NCBI GenBank assembly: GCA_029879725.1
Contig: JAOUPR010000025.1
Coordinates: 1 to 43,994 of the forward strand
Direction of reading: 5' to 3'
DNA from: Gemmatimonadota bacterium
Lineage (GTDB): Bacteria; Gemmatimonadota; Gemmatimonadetes; Longimicrobiales; Gaopeijiaceae
DNA length: 43,994 bases
A program made the translations under genes and the position numbers. How positions within the stretch are numbered: position 1 is the stretch's first letter; every line of letters begins with the position of its first letter. Below the pieces are notes generated by a model. The model saw only the letters and a program-made list of their open reading frames with translations, ran no database searches and had not been told where the DNA came from. Positions 33,550 to 41,995 of the stretch are shown here, piece after piece.

Positions 33550-34365
33550 ATGGCGGGACGTCCATATGTACTGAACGAAGTGACCCTGCGTGCGAGTCGC
33601 GAAGTGAACTACGAGGTCGCGATCCTGCCCTGGGGCGCCACGGAGCCCCATAATCTCCACCTCCCGTTCGGCACGGACTCGATCCAGGCGGAGTCCATCG
33701 CGGCGGAAACGGCACGGCTGAGTTGGGAGGCCGGAGCCAGAGTCGTCGTGCTGCCCACGATTCCGCTCGGGGCGAATGCGCAGCAACTGTCCACTCCCCT
33801 CACCTTGAACCTCGATCCCAGTACGCAGGCACGGATCCTCGAGGACATCGTGGGGAGCCTGGAACATCATTCGGTGCCCAAGCTCGTCATCCTGAACGGG
33901 CATGGCGGGAACGACTTCCGCCAGATGATCCGTGAGTTGCAGAGCCGGACGGAGGTGTTCCTGTGCGCGGCGAACTGGTATACGGTCGTCGACCCCACGT
34001 CCTATTTCGACATCCCCGGAGATCATGCGGGCGAACTGGAGACGAGCATCATGCTCCATGTGAGTTCCCATCTGGTTCTTCCGCTGACCGAGGCAGGAGA
34101 CGGCCGCGCGAAGGTGTTCAAGGTGCGGGGACTGAGAGAGGGGATCGCCTGGGCGCCCAGAGATTGGGCGCAAGTGACCGCGGACACGGGTGTCGGGGAT
34201 CCGTCGGCCGCGTCGTCGGAAAAGGGGAGTCGATTCTTCACGGCAGTGACCGAACGACTCGCGGCATTCGTCACGGAGCTGGCGGAAGCCGACGTGCGTC
34301 ACATGTACGAACCGCCAGCGGACGAAGGATCGGCTCCACCACACGGGGAATCCGTACATGAGTGA
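33550..34365 (+). CDS. Creatininase-family metal-dependent hydrolase
   Basis: 271 residues from the ATG at 33550 with GGGAG upstream. Creatininase family by GATEPHNLHLPFGTD (ligands Glu32, His34, Asp43), NGHGGN (His118) and GDHAGELETS (Glu162). True creatininase has a Glu two residues after that His; here it is Gly, as in the amidohydrolase branch that includes MftE and the FAPy deformylase of riboflavin/F420-related pathways. Likely a cytosolic amide or formamide hydrolase with unknown substrate. It overlaps the next gene by 8 bases. No mycofactocin or F420 gene is near, so those roles are not supported. First gene of the putative island. Confidence 0.88.
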   Translation: MAGRPYVLNEVTLRASREVNYEVAILPWGATEPHNLHLPFGTDSIQAESIAAETARLSWEAGARVVVLPTIPLGANAQQLSTPLTLNLDPSTQARILEDIVGSLEHHSVPKLVILNGHGGNDFRQMIRELQSRTEVFLCAANWYTVVDPTSYFDIPGDHAGELETSIMLHVSSHLVLPLTEAGDGRAKVFKVRGLREGIAWAPRDWAQVTADTGVGDPSAASSEKGSRFFTAVTERLAAFVTELAEADVRHMYEPPADEGSAPPHGESVHE

Positions 34366-35104
34366 TGCCGCCGAGCGATCCCCGGAGAACGACCTGGCCG
34401 ATTCGCGAAACCGCACTTCCCTGCGGCGCATGGTGGCGGAGTTCGCCGTGATCAGCATCGGTGTGCTCACCGCGCTCACGGCGGACGCGAGCTGGGATTG
34501 GTGGCTGGAGCGGGGTGAAGAGCGGGAGGCCCTGGCCCAGCTGTTGGTGGACTTCCGGTCCAACGTCGCCCAGTTGGATTCCGCCGGTACCACGCATGAG
34601 CGTAGCCTGGACGCGAGCTATGAGTTGTTGGCCATGGCGAAGGGGATGGGGTCCCGCCAGGGGACCGACGCACCCGAGATGCTCGTGTATCGCCTGTCCA
34701 ACGTCTTCACCTACGATCCGGACCTGGGAGGACTGAATTCGTTGATCGCCTCGGGCCGCCTCGGGATCATCCGGAACGACAGCCTGAGGATCGCGCTGGC
34801 GGCCTGGCCGGACCTGGTGGAGGATCTGGGGGAGAACGAGAGGGAGGAATGGCGCCACAGCTTCGACATCCTCCAACCGTATCTGGTGGAAAAGGGTGTC
34901 CGACTGGAGACGCTACACTCCATAGGAGGGCTTCGACGGCTCTCCGCCACGGGAGAAGCGGTCGACTACTCGCCCGTGCTCGATGACCCGCGCTTCGCAC
35001 AGTTGCTCGGAAGCAGGATCGTGCATCTCCACGATCTCCTCGATGAGGTGGAGACGGTACGTCGTGCCATCCAGGATATCGTTCGGCTCATCGAGACGAG
35101 TTGA
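34358..35104 (+). CDS. DUF6090-like single-span membrane protein A
   Basis: 248 residues of unknown function. A charged N-terminus is followed by one membrane span (about 26-45, FAVISIGVLTALTADASW) and WWLERGEEREAL, the layout of DUF6090 proteins as I know them, then a mostly helical soluble part. A family-like SLIASGRLGIIRNDSLRIAL lies near 130-150. It overlaps the creatininase-like gene by 8 bases, so the two are probably co-translated. The soluble part is rich in Glu/Asp and Leu. I cannot assign a role; such proteins often occur in pairs, and a second one follows. Confidence 0.7.
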   Translation: MSDAAERSPENDLADSRNRTSLRRMVAEFAVISIGVLTALTADASWDWWLERGEEREALAQLLVDFRSNVAQLDSAGTTHERSLDASYELLAMAKGMGSRQGTDAPEMLVYRLSNVFTYDPDLGGLNSLIASGRLGIIRNDSLRIALAAWPDLVEDLGENEREEWRHSFDILQPYLVEKGVRLETLHSIGGLRRLSATGEAVDYSPVLDDPRFAQLLGSRIVHLHDLLDEVETVRRAIQDIVRLIETS

Positions 35105-35172
35105 GGAAGCGGTCATCACAGGTCTCGGCCTCGGCGCCCACGAATCACTCTCCCACGGATCGGAGTCCCCGG

Positions 35173-35841
35173 ATGTCCCATGAATCCCGATGGCCCTGGC
35201 GGCGAATGCTCAAGGAAGGGGTGCTCATCGTCGGGTCGGTGTACGTCGCCATCGTCCTGGAGGGTGTGTCGGCACAGCGGGCGCGCGTCGCGGATGCCCG
35301 GGCCGACCTCGCGCAGCTCCGCTCGGAGCTGCAAGCCGACCTCGCCGACCTCGCCGAGATCGTCGGAGAACAGGAGGAGTTGGCCGCGCAGTACGCTCGC
35401 CTCCTCCGGTGGCTGGCCACGCCGGAGGACATGCCGAACGATTCGGTACACGCCGCCCTGGAACGCCTCGCGACAAGCAACCGCACGCTCTTCCCGCGTC
35501 GAGGAGCGTGGACGAGTCTCGTGTCCGGTGGCCAACTGGCGTCGTTGGGCGACGGAGCGTTGGTGAGCCGGCTCGCGAATTTCTACGAGAACATCGTCGA
35601 ACGGCTCGAATACAACGGCGCCAGCTACGATCGGAACGTGGACGAGGTCATGCGGGAAACGGTGTCGGCGAGTTGGGACAAGTCGCGTCGGCGGCCCGTG
35701 GGCGATGCCGTACGGTTGCGCAACGATCTGGCGTATCTCGAACTCGCATGGACTCGGTTCTACCTCGACCTCCTGCGCGAACACGAGCGCGAGTCGATGG
35801 GACTCCTGGACGACATCGCCGCGTTCCTCCATGGAACGTGA
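35173..35841 (+). CDS. DUF6090-like single-span membrane protein B
   Basis: 222 residues from the ATG at 35173 (MSHESRWPWRRMLKEG). One membrane span at about 13-31 is followed by a heptad-like helix (36-72, Ala/Leu/Glu/Arg-rich, probably a coiled coil). The segment SLVSGGQLASLGDGALVSRL aligns with SLIASGRLGIIRNDSLRIAL of the preceding gene, so the two are distant paralogues. The starts of both are short, basic and on the cytoplasmic side by the positive-inside rule, with the helical body outside. Function unknown. Confidence 0.68.
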   Translation: MSHESRWPWRRMLKEGVLIVGSVYVAIVLEGVSAQRARVADARADLAQLRSELQADLADLAEIVGEQEELAAQYARLLRWLATPEDMPNDSVHAALERLATSNRTLFPRRGAWTSLVSGGQLASLGDGALVSRLANFYENIVERLEYNGASYDRNVDEVMRETVSASWDKSRRRPVGDAVRLRNDLAYLELAWTRFYLDLLREHERESMGLLDDIAAFLHGT

Positions 35842-35881
35842 CGGAACGGACACCCCATAGCCCTCGAATCAGGTGACGGAC

Positions 35882-36574
35882 ATGGACAGGATCAGGATGA
35901 CGATCGGACGTCACCTCCCCTCGGTGCTGCTGGGCCTCGCGGCTCTCGTGGCTCCCGTTCGCGCACAGACGCTCCCGCTGCTGGAAACCGCGCCCACCAA
36001 ACCGGATCCGGCGATCCGATACGTGTTCTATCTCCACGGACAGATCATCGAGAGGGAAGGCCGCCGACCGACGCATCCCCGCTTCGGCGTCTATGAGTAC
36101 GATGACATCCTGCGGGAACTCGCGGGGTCGGGTGCGCAGATCATCAGCGAGCAGCGCCCCCCGAACACCGACGTGGCCGCCGCGGCTCGAGGAATCTCCG
36201 AGCAGGTCCGGTCGCTCCTCGACGCCGGCGTGCCCGCCACCCGGATCGCGGTGGTGGGGTTCTCCAAGGGTGGCCGCATCGCCATCGCCACGTCTTCCAT
36301 CCTGCGGGAACCCATCACCTACGTCTTCCTCGCGGCCTGTAACCGCGGGGTCTTCGACGACGAGACGCACCGGGTCAGCGGGCGGGTGCTCTCCGTCTAC
36401 GAAGAGAGTGACGACATCGGCGTGTCGTGCGAGCCACTCCTGGAGCGATCACCGGAGGTGGTGGAGTCACGCGAGGTCCGGATCTCCACGGGAGAGCGCC
36501 ACGGTGCGTTCTACCGGCCGAGGGAGGAATGGCTCGACGAGACCATCCGCTGGATCCGCCAACCCGTTGAATAG
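35882..36574 (+). CDS. Secreted alpha/beta-hydrolase-like protein
   Basis: 230 residues from the ATG at 35882; a GTG three codons earlier is possible. A signal peptide ends near residue 28 (VAPVRA). The fold is suggested by YVFYLHG (oxyanion side), the nucleophile elbow VGFSKGGR (Ser128), an acid in YEESDDIG (Asp177 or 178) and a late His207 in GERHGAFYRP. Small for the superfamily, with no obvious lid. Substrate unknown; esterase or peptidase are both possible. It lies 40 bases after the second DUF6090-like gene and ends the plus-strand cluster, converging on pheA. Confidence 0.72.
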   Translation: MDRIRMTIGRHLPSVLLGLAALVAPVRAQTLPLLETAPTKPDPAIRYVFYLHGQIIEREGRRPTHPRFGVYEYDDILRELAGSGAQIISEQRPPNTDVAAAARGISEQVRSLLDAGVPATRIAVVGFSKGGRIAIATSSILREPITYVFLAACNRGVFDDETHRVSGRVLSVYEESDDIGVSCEPLLERSPEVVESREVRISTGERHGAFYRPREEWLDETIRWIRQPVE

Positions 36575-36667
36575 GAGAAACGCGACGTCACGCCGACGCG
36601 GGCGACGCACCCTATCGGGACGCGCAGCGGAATCGAGAGGTGTGGGCCGGGAACAGGATCTCCACGT

Positions 36668-37537
36668 TCACCCGCCGAAGGGCGGGAAGGAGCCGAGGAG
36701 ACTCAGCCGAGTGGTGAGCGGCCGGATTTCCTCGAGTGTGGCGTCCAACGCCTCCGAGCCGCCAGAAAAGGTGATCTCGGCGTAGAATCGGTAGGACCAC
36801 GGCACCTCGGCAGGTCGGCAATCCAACTTCGCGAGATTCATTCCGCGAGCAGCCAGCGGCGCGAGCACGGACACGAGTCCTCCGGGCGCGTTCCTCGTCT
36901 CGAAGAGGATCGCGGCCTTCCCGGGTGCGTCCGCAGAAAGGGGGACACCGCCTGTTCCGCGGGCCCGAACCACGAGGAAGCGGGTCTGGTTGTCCGGCCG
37001 ATCCTGGAGGTCCTCCAACAGGATCTCCAGTCCGTACATCTTCGCGGCGCCCCGTGGTGCGATGGCGGCCACGGTCCTGTCTCCCGCCTCGGCTACCTCA
37101 CGTGCGGCCCCAGCCGTGTCGTAGCTGGCCACGGCCTCGAGCGCCGGATGCCGACGAAAGAACTCCTCGCATTGGGCCAGTGCCACCGGGTGGGACTGTA
37201 CGGTCCGGAGCCGGTCCACCGAGCTCCCCGGAAGCGCCATGAGGAAATGGCGAATCAGCAGCACCACCTCCCCCACGACCTCCAGATCCATGGTCGAGAG
37301 GACGTCCAGGCTCCCCACCACCGTACCCGCCAGAGAATTCTCCACAGGGAGGAGCCCGTACTCGGCCTCCCCGTCCAGGATCGTCCGGCCGACCGCCTCG
37401 AAGGAACGCGAGGGCACGGGCGCGCACTCCTCCCCGAACTGTGCACGCACCGCCTCTTCGCTGAACGCGCCTGCCGCCCCCTGGAAGGCCACCCTTTGGC
37501 GCGCTGACGCCAGGTCATGTCCGGAAGTCGTCTTCAT
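36668..37537 (-). CDS. pheA: Prephenate dehydratase
   Basis: Makes phenylpyruvate for phenylalanine synthesis. 289 residues, without a fused chorismate mutase. The catalytic domain (about 15-190) has FQGAAGAFSEEAV, LLPVENSLAGTV, SHPVALAQC and NQTRFLVV, with the essential Thr185. The ACT domain (about 205-285) should bind phenylalanine for feedback control. Its two usual motifs are changed: GALV reads GGLV, and ESRP reads DCRP (239-242). Sensitivity to phenylalanine may differ. It runs against the accessory cluster. Confidence 0.94.
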   Translation of the reverse strand: MKTTSGHDLASARQRVAFQGAAGAFSEEAVRAQFGEECAPVPSRSFEAVGRTILDGEAEYGLLPVENSLAGTVVGSLDVLSTMDLEVVGEVVLLIRHFLMALPGSSVDRLRTVQSHPVALAQCEEFFRRHPALEAVASYDTAGAAREVAEAGDRTVAAIAPRGAAKMYGLEILLEDLQDRPDNQTRFLVVRARGTGGVPLSADAPGKAAILFETRNAPGGLVSVLAPLAARGMNLAKLDCRPAEVPWSYRFYAEITFSGGSEALDATLEEIRPLTTRLSLLGSFPPFGG

Positions 37538-37851
37538 GGCCTGACTGTCGCCCGCAGAACGTGGGCGGTCAAGTCGGCGCGGAGGTCCAGTGGTCGGTGT
37601 TGATATCGCCGAGGCACGCCCGACGGATACACATCCTCGATCGGCGCGGTGGAGCGTCCCGACGTCCTATCCATCGACCTGCGTCCGGTCTACGAAGTCA
37701 CTTCACCCCCGGCGTTCGCCGGACCTCGCGATGCGGGTTTCGGATGGTAGATTCCGACGTCGGAGCGCTCGGCCTCTCCCTGACCGACATCGGGAGTCGG
37801 AGTCGGGTTGGTCCGGTCTGGACGGTCACGTACATATGTCACCAGGACCCC
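37538..37851. other. Divergent intergenic region between pheA and the MFS gene
   Basis: 314 bases without a credible gene. A perfect dyad CCGGCG-TT-CGCCGG lies at 37709-37722, and TAGATT (37748-37753) could be a -10 box for the MFS gene, without a recognisable -35 box. Promoters for both divergent genes must be here. Confidence 0.35.
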
Positions 37852-39093
37852 ATGAACCAGCACCGCCCCACCCATGGCGTGGCCGCCCTGGGAGACAACC
37901 TCGGGCAGATCCTCCTCCTGGCCCTCACCAACGCGTTCGTCGGCGGGATGGTGGGGATCGAGAGGACCGTCCTTCCCCTCATCGCCGAAACGGATTTCGG
38001 GATCGCCTCCAAGGCGTCCGCCATCGCCTTCATCGCCACCTTCGGCGTGACCAAGGCGTTGGTGAACTTCCTGGCCGGCGGCCTGTCCGATCGGTGGGGC
38101 CGGCGACGTCTGCTCCTCCTGGGGTGGCTCGTGGGGATCCCCGTGCCCCTCCTCCTGATGTACGCGCCGTCGTGGTCGTGGGTCCTCATCGCCAACGTGC
38201 TCCTCGGGGTGAACCAGTCCCTGACCTGGTCCATGACCGTGGTGATGAAGGTCGACCTGGCGAGTCCGCGGACCTTCGGACTGGTCATCGGGTGGAACGA
38301 GTTCGCGGGATACGCCGGGATGTCCATCACCGCCGTGGCCACCGGAATCATCGCCTCGCACCACGGACTCCGCCCCGAGCCCTTCTACGTGGGGATCGCC
38401 GTGGCGCTGATCGGCCTCTTCCTGTCGTGGTTCACCCGGGATACGCGCAGCCGGAAGACGACTCCGGAGAAGCCGGAATCGGTCTCGGGTGACGGGGCGG
38501 ACGGCCCATCGCTGGTGAGCGTCCTCCGAAGAGGGACGTTCGGGCACGCGGCACTGTCTTCGGCCAGCCTCGCCGGCCTGGCGACGAACCTCAAGGACGG
38601 GGCGCTGTGGGGCCTCCTCCCCATCGTGCTCGTCGCCCGGGGGGTGTCCATCGAGCGGATCGGGGTGGTGGTGGCGCTCTATCCCGCGGTGTGGTCCGTC
38701 AGCCAGCTGTATTTCGGCCCCCTCTCCGATCGAGTGGGTCGTCGCGGGCTCATCGCGGCGGGCCTCGTCCTCCAGGGCCTCGGCGTGGGATCGTTCGCCA
38801 TGGAGGGGACGTACGGGTGGTACCTCGGAGCGGCCATGCTCGCCGGACTCGGAACCGGGATGGTGTATCCGACCTTGCTGGCCTTCGTCTCGGACCTGTC
38901 CGACGCCGAGTGGAGGGCCTCGGCGCTGGGAGTGTACCGCCTGTGGCGCGACCTGGGGTACGCGGTGGGAGCGCTGGGCGCCGGCGTGCTCGCGGACACC
39001 CTCGGTGCGCCGACGGCGATGTCGGTGGTGGCGGGCCTCTCCGGGGCCGTCGCCCTCGCGTTCGGCGCGCGCACCCGTCCCCGTCGGAGTTGA
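37852..39093 (+). CDS. Major facilitator superfamily transporter
   Basis: 413 residues from the ATG at 37852 (MNQHRPTHG), AGGA upstream. Twelve membrane spans in two halves; the loop 2-3 motif reads GGLSDRWGRRRLLL in the first half, with a repeat GPLSDRVGRRGLIAAG in the second, the hallmark of the superfamily. A hydrophilic loop (about 200-222, RSRKTTPEKPESVSGDGADG) joins the halves. No substrate can be read; the sequence is most like drug- or metabolite-type exporters of the DHA1 style. It converges on the lipoprotein gene with a shared terminator. Confidence 0.9.
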   Translation: MNQHRPTHGVAALGDNLGQILLLALTNAFVGGMVGIERTVLPLIAETDFGIASKASAIAFIATFGVTKALVNFLAGGLSDRWGRRRLLLLGWLVGIPVPLLLMYAPSWSWVLIANVLLGVNQSLTWSMTVVMKVDLASPRTFGLVIGWNEFAGYAGMSITAVATGIIASHHGLRPEPFYVGIAVALIGLFLSWFTRDTRSRKTTPEKPESVSGDGADGPSLVSVLRRGTFGHAALSSASLAGLATNLKDGALWGLLPIVLVARGVSIERIGVVVALYPAVWSVSQLYFGPLSDRVGRRGLIAAGLVLQGLGVGSFAMEGTYGWYLGAAMLAGLGTGMVYPTLLAFVSDLSDAEWRASALGVYRLWRDLGYAVGALGAGVLADTLGAPTAMSVVAGLSGAVALAFGARTRPRRS

Positions 39094-39123
39094 CGGACTT
39101 CGTGCCCCCGTGGAGGGATGCCG

Positions 39124-39159
39124 CCTGGAGAGCGCCGGATTCCCCGAGCGCCCTCCAGG
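39124..39159. terminator. Two-way hairpin between convergent genes
   Basis: CCTGGAG-A-GCGC (39124-39135) pairs with GCGC-C-CTCCAGG (39148-39159): 11 pairs and one mismatch around a 12-base loop. It lies between the convergent MFS and lipoprotein genes and can serve both strands, although neither side has a T run. Confidence 0.5.
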
Positions 39160-39193
39160 GGTGGGGAGCCGGAGACACCCGGCCCCGCCGTCC

Positions 39194-39772
39194 TCACATC
39201 CCCAGCAACTGCCTGACCGCGGGCTCCAGTCCGGCCAGCCCGGAGCGGGTACCCACCGCGAGGGCCTCGTCCGCCGGCATGCCGTCCACCCAATGGGCCT
39301 TGAGCGCCATGAGCGCGCCCACGCGATTGCTGCTCCCACAGTAGACCACCGTGGGTCCGCCGGCCTCGTCCATGAGCCGCGCCAACTCCTCGACGCTTTC
39401 GCGGGTCAGACCGTCCGCGCCCGCCACGGGGAGGCGGGTGAACGCCACGTCACGCCCGGACGCGAACGCTTCCTCCCACCCTGCCCCGCTCTCGCTGGCG
39501 ACGCGGAGGGAGATGAAGTTCTCGTACCCCGCGGCCACCAGCCCCTCGAACTGGGCCTGCGACATCTGACCCGCCGTCAGGACCCCGGGAACCGGCATGC
39601 GGGCGTTGGGCACCCCCATCGACTGGGCCGACTCCAGGGTGGGCGCGGTGTGCGCCGGCGCCTCGGCGACGGCGGCGGACTCGCCGGGCTCGCCCTCTTT
39701 GCATGCAGGGAGGACGAGAAGGCCCGCGAGGGCGAGAAGAACGTATCGGTTGTGCGCCAATGAATCGGTCAT
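39194..39772 (-). CDS. Lipoprotein with a DUF442/BLH-type phosphatase-like domain
   Basis: 192 residues from the ATG at 39772. The signal peptide ends in a lipobox LPAC (Cys24), so the protein is anchored outside the cytoplasmic membrane. The domain (about 55-190) resembles the beta-lactamase-hydrolase-like phosphatase family: LTAGQMSQAQFEGLVAAGYE, then FISLR, and the nucleophile loop VVYCGSSNRVGAL (Cys145, Arg150). Relatives are linked to sulfide oxidation or act as dual-specificity phosphatases. Divergent from the ACR3 arsenite pump; a role in metalloid or thiol chemistry is possible but not shown. Confidence 0.8.
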   Translation of the reverse strand: MTDSLAHNRYVLLALAGLLVLPACKEGEPGESAAVAEAPAHTAPTLESAQSMGVPNARMPVPGVLTAGQMSQAQFEGLVAAGYENFISLRVASESGAGWEEAFASGRDVAFTRLPVAGADGLTRESVEELARLMDEAGGPTVVYCGSSNRVGALMALKAHWVDGMPADEALAVGTRSGLAGLEPAVRQLLGM

Positions 39773-39920
39773 GGGTCGGAGCCCCTCCATTCCAGGATCG
39801 TCCGGACGATGGACCCGTGCCGGGGCAGAGCCGCCGGCCACGGACAGGAGAACATACATCGGCGGCCGATGGCGCGGGGAGGACCGGCCGGGATGCGCGC
39901 CGACTGGACGCACCCCCTCG

Positions 39921-39937
39921 CCGGCATAGATTGCCGG
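39921..39937 (+). promoter_or_regulatory. Dyad overlapping a candidate -10 box before the arsenite pump gene
   Basis: CCGGCA and TGCCGG (39921-39926, 39932-39937) flank TAGAT. The hexamer TAGATT (39927-39932) would be the -10 box, so a protein on the dyad would block the promoter, as ArsR repressors do. No -35 box is clear, and the dyad does not match an ArsR site that I know. Confidence 0.35.
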
Positions 39938-39972
39938 GGACCCCACCCTGAATTCTCCACCACCATGTGCCC

Positions 39973-41136
39973 ATGACATCCGAACCGACGACCGCCGCCA
40001 CGCCGGCGCACCCCTCCGGCGTGGCCGGCCGCCTGGGCTTCCTCGACCGCTATCTGACGCTCTGGATCTTCGCGGCCATGATCCTCGGTGTCGCGGTCGG
40101 CTACCTGTGGCCCGACGCGGTCCGGGCGCTGAACGAGAACACCCAGATCGGAACCACGTCGGTGCCCATCGCCGTCGGTCTCATCCTCATGATGTATCCG
40201 CCCCTGGCCAAGGTGCGCTACGAAGAATTGGGCGACGTGTTCCGCAACGGGAAGATCCTCGGGCTCTCGCTGATCCAGAACTGGGTCATCGGCCCCGTGC
40301 TCATGTTCGGGCTCGCCATGCTCTTCCTCCGCGACTACCCGGAGTACATGGTGGGCCTCATCCTCATCGGGCTGGCGCGCTGCATCGCCATGGTCATCGT
40401 GTGGAACGACCTGGCCGACGGAGATCCCGAGTACGCCGCCGGGCTGGTGGCCTTCAACTCGGTGTTCCAGGTGCTCTTCTACAGCGTGTACGCCTGGTTC
40501 TTCATCACCCTGGTGCCTTCATGGCTGGGGATGGAAGGGATGGTGGTGGAGATCACCATGGGCCAGATCGCGCAAAGCGTCTTCATCTACCTGGGGGTTC
40601 CGTTCCTGGCGGGGATGCTCACCCGCTTCGCCGGGGTGAGGATCAAGGGGAAGGAGTGGTACCACCGCGAATTCGTTCCCCGCATCGGCCCCCTGACGCT
40701 GTTGGCCCTCCTCTTCACCATCGTGGTCATGTTCTCGATCCAGGGGGATACCATCATCGCGCGGCCCATGGGCGTGGTGCGCGTGGCGCTCCCCCTCCTC
40801 TTGTACTTCCTGGCCATGTTCGCGGTGACCTTCTTCATGAGCAGGAAGGCCGGAGCCGACTATCCCAGGACCGCCACCCTCTCCTTCACCGCGGCGTCCA
40901 ACAACTTCGAGCTGGCCATCGCCGTGGCGGTGGGGACCTTCGGGATCTCCCACGGCGCCGCCTTCGCCGCCGTCATCGGTCCGCTGGTGGAGGTGCCCGT
41001 GCTCATCGCGCTCGTGAACGTGGCCCTGCGCTGGCGTGTGACGTACTTCCCCGACGAGGCCGCGAGCATCGCGGCGGTGTCGAACTGCGCCGCCCCCGCC
41101 GGCGTCGCGGGATCGGACGGGGGCACCGCGACATGA
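39973..41136 (+). CDS. acr3: ACR3-family arsenite efflux transporter
   Basis: Ten-span membrane pump that exports arsenite. 387 residues from the ATG at 39973; a GTG two codons earlier is also possible. The conserved Cys in [19 protein letters not shown] (fourth span) is the arsenite-binding residue of the family. [16 protein letters not shown] and [18 protein letters not shown] are further family blocks. No arsC, arsR or arsM gene is in the window. The stop overlaps the next start (ATGA). Confidence 0.93.
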   Translation: MTSEPTTAATPAHPSGVAGRLGFLDRYLTLWIFAAMILGVAVGYLWPDAVRALNENTQIGTTSVPIAVGLILMMYPPLAKVRYEELGDVFRNGKILGLSLIQNWVIGPVLMFGLAMLFLRDYPEYMVGLILIGLARCIAMVIVWNDLADGDPEYAAGLVAFNSVFQVLFYSVYAWFFITLVPSWLGMEGMVVEITMGQIAQSVFIYLGVPFLAGMLTRFAGVRIKGKEWYHREFVPRIGPLTLLALLFTIVVMFSIQGDTIIARPMGVVRVALPLLLYFLAMFAVTFFMSRKAGADYPRTATLSFTAASNNFELAIAVAVGTFGISHGAAFAAVIGPLVEVPVLIALVNVALRWRVTYFPDEAASIAAVSNCAAPAGVAGSDGGTAT

Positions 41137-41912
41137 CGTCGACCGGGGAACTCCGCATCGCCCTCCTCGGCGACCTCCACGGAAACCTCCCCGCGCTGGA
41201 GGCGGTCCTGGCCCACCTGGACGGGGGCCCGCCCTTCCATGCCGTCTACCACGTGGGCGACCTGGTGGGATACGCTCCCTGGCCCAACGAGGTGGTGCGC
41301 CTCCTCGACGAGCGGGGGATCGCGGGAGTCGCGGGGAACTACGACTCCACCGTGGCGGCCGGCCACGCCCACTGCGGGTGCCGCTACGAGGACCCGCGCC
41401 AGGAAGAGACCAGCCATTCGAGCTACGCCTGGACGCGGGAGCATGTCACCGAAGAGACGCGGCGCCGCCTGGGGGCCCTCCCGTTCCGCATGGACGTGCG
41501 CCCCCGGGGTGGCCACGCCTCCGGCCCGACCCTCACGCTCATCCACGGCAACGCCGTCCTCAACACCGTCTACTGGACCGAGGACCGCGACGACGACTTC
41601 TGCCGGAAGATGGCCGCGCGGCTCGGCGCCGCGGCGGGAGACGTCATCGCCTTCGGCCACACGCACCTCCCCTGGCATCGCACCGTGGACGGCGTGGTGT
41701 TCGTGAACACCGGCTCGGTGGGGCGCCCGAAGGACGGGGATCCCCGGGCGTGTTACGCCGTCCTGCGGATCAGGGACGAGGGCACGGTGGCCGAGTTCGT
41801 CCGGGTGCCGTACGACATCCCGCGGGCGAGCGAAGCCATCCGGCGCAGCGAACTCCCCGACGAATTCGCGGAGTTCCTCTCCCGCGGCGGGAAACCGGCT
41901 CCGACCCCATGA
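41133..41912 (+). CDS. Calcineurin-like metallophosphoesterase
   Basis: 259 residues, beginning in a 4-base overlap with the arsenite pump gene. All metal motifs are present: [31 protein letters not shown] and FGHTHLPW. The GYGPxPN-like motif and the length fit the YfcE/MJ0936-type group of cytosolic phosphodiesterases. A Cys pair (HCGC, in the middle insert) is unusual and could bind metal. Strict coupling to an arsenite pump suggests a part in arsenic handling, which is inference only; a housekeeping role is equally possible. Confidence 0.88.
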   Translation: MTSTGELRIALLGDLHGNLPALEAVLAHLDGGPPFHAVYHVGDLVGYAPWPNEVVRLLDERGIAGVAGNYDSTVAAGHAHCGCRYEDPRQEETSHSSYAWTREHVTEETRRRLGALPFRMDVRPRGGHASGPTLTLIHGNAVLNTVYWTEDRDDDFCRKMAARLGAAAGDVIAFGHTHLPWHRTVDGVVFVNTGSVGRPKDGDPRACYAVLRIRDEGTVAEFVRVPYDIPRASEAIRRSELPDEFAEFLSRGGKPAPTP

Positions 41913-41924
41913 TCACGACGTGGG

Positions 41925-41951
41925 GTGACGACGGCGCGGTGGACGTATAAC
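41925..41951 (+). promoter_or_regulatory. Candidate promoter for the Na/phosphate symporter gene
   Basis: TATAAC (41946-41951, five of six) with GTGACG 15 bases upstream (41925-41930, four of six). Spacing is short. It lies 44 bases before the GTG start. No Pho-box repeat was recognised. Confidence 0.35.
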
Positions 41952-41995
41952 TTCCGCCAGGTTTCCCCCCAAAGGACCTCCAGAGGATCGACAAG

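Noticed and set aside
33550-34365. True creatininase or mycofactocin peptidase
   Set aside because: The second-metal Glu of creatininase is Gly (NGHGGN), and no mycofactocin genes are nearby; only the family call is kept.
39119-39979. Longer lipoprotein frame starting at 39979
   Set aside because: The signal peptide and lipobox place the start at 39772; upstream residues would bury the signal.
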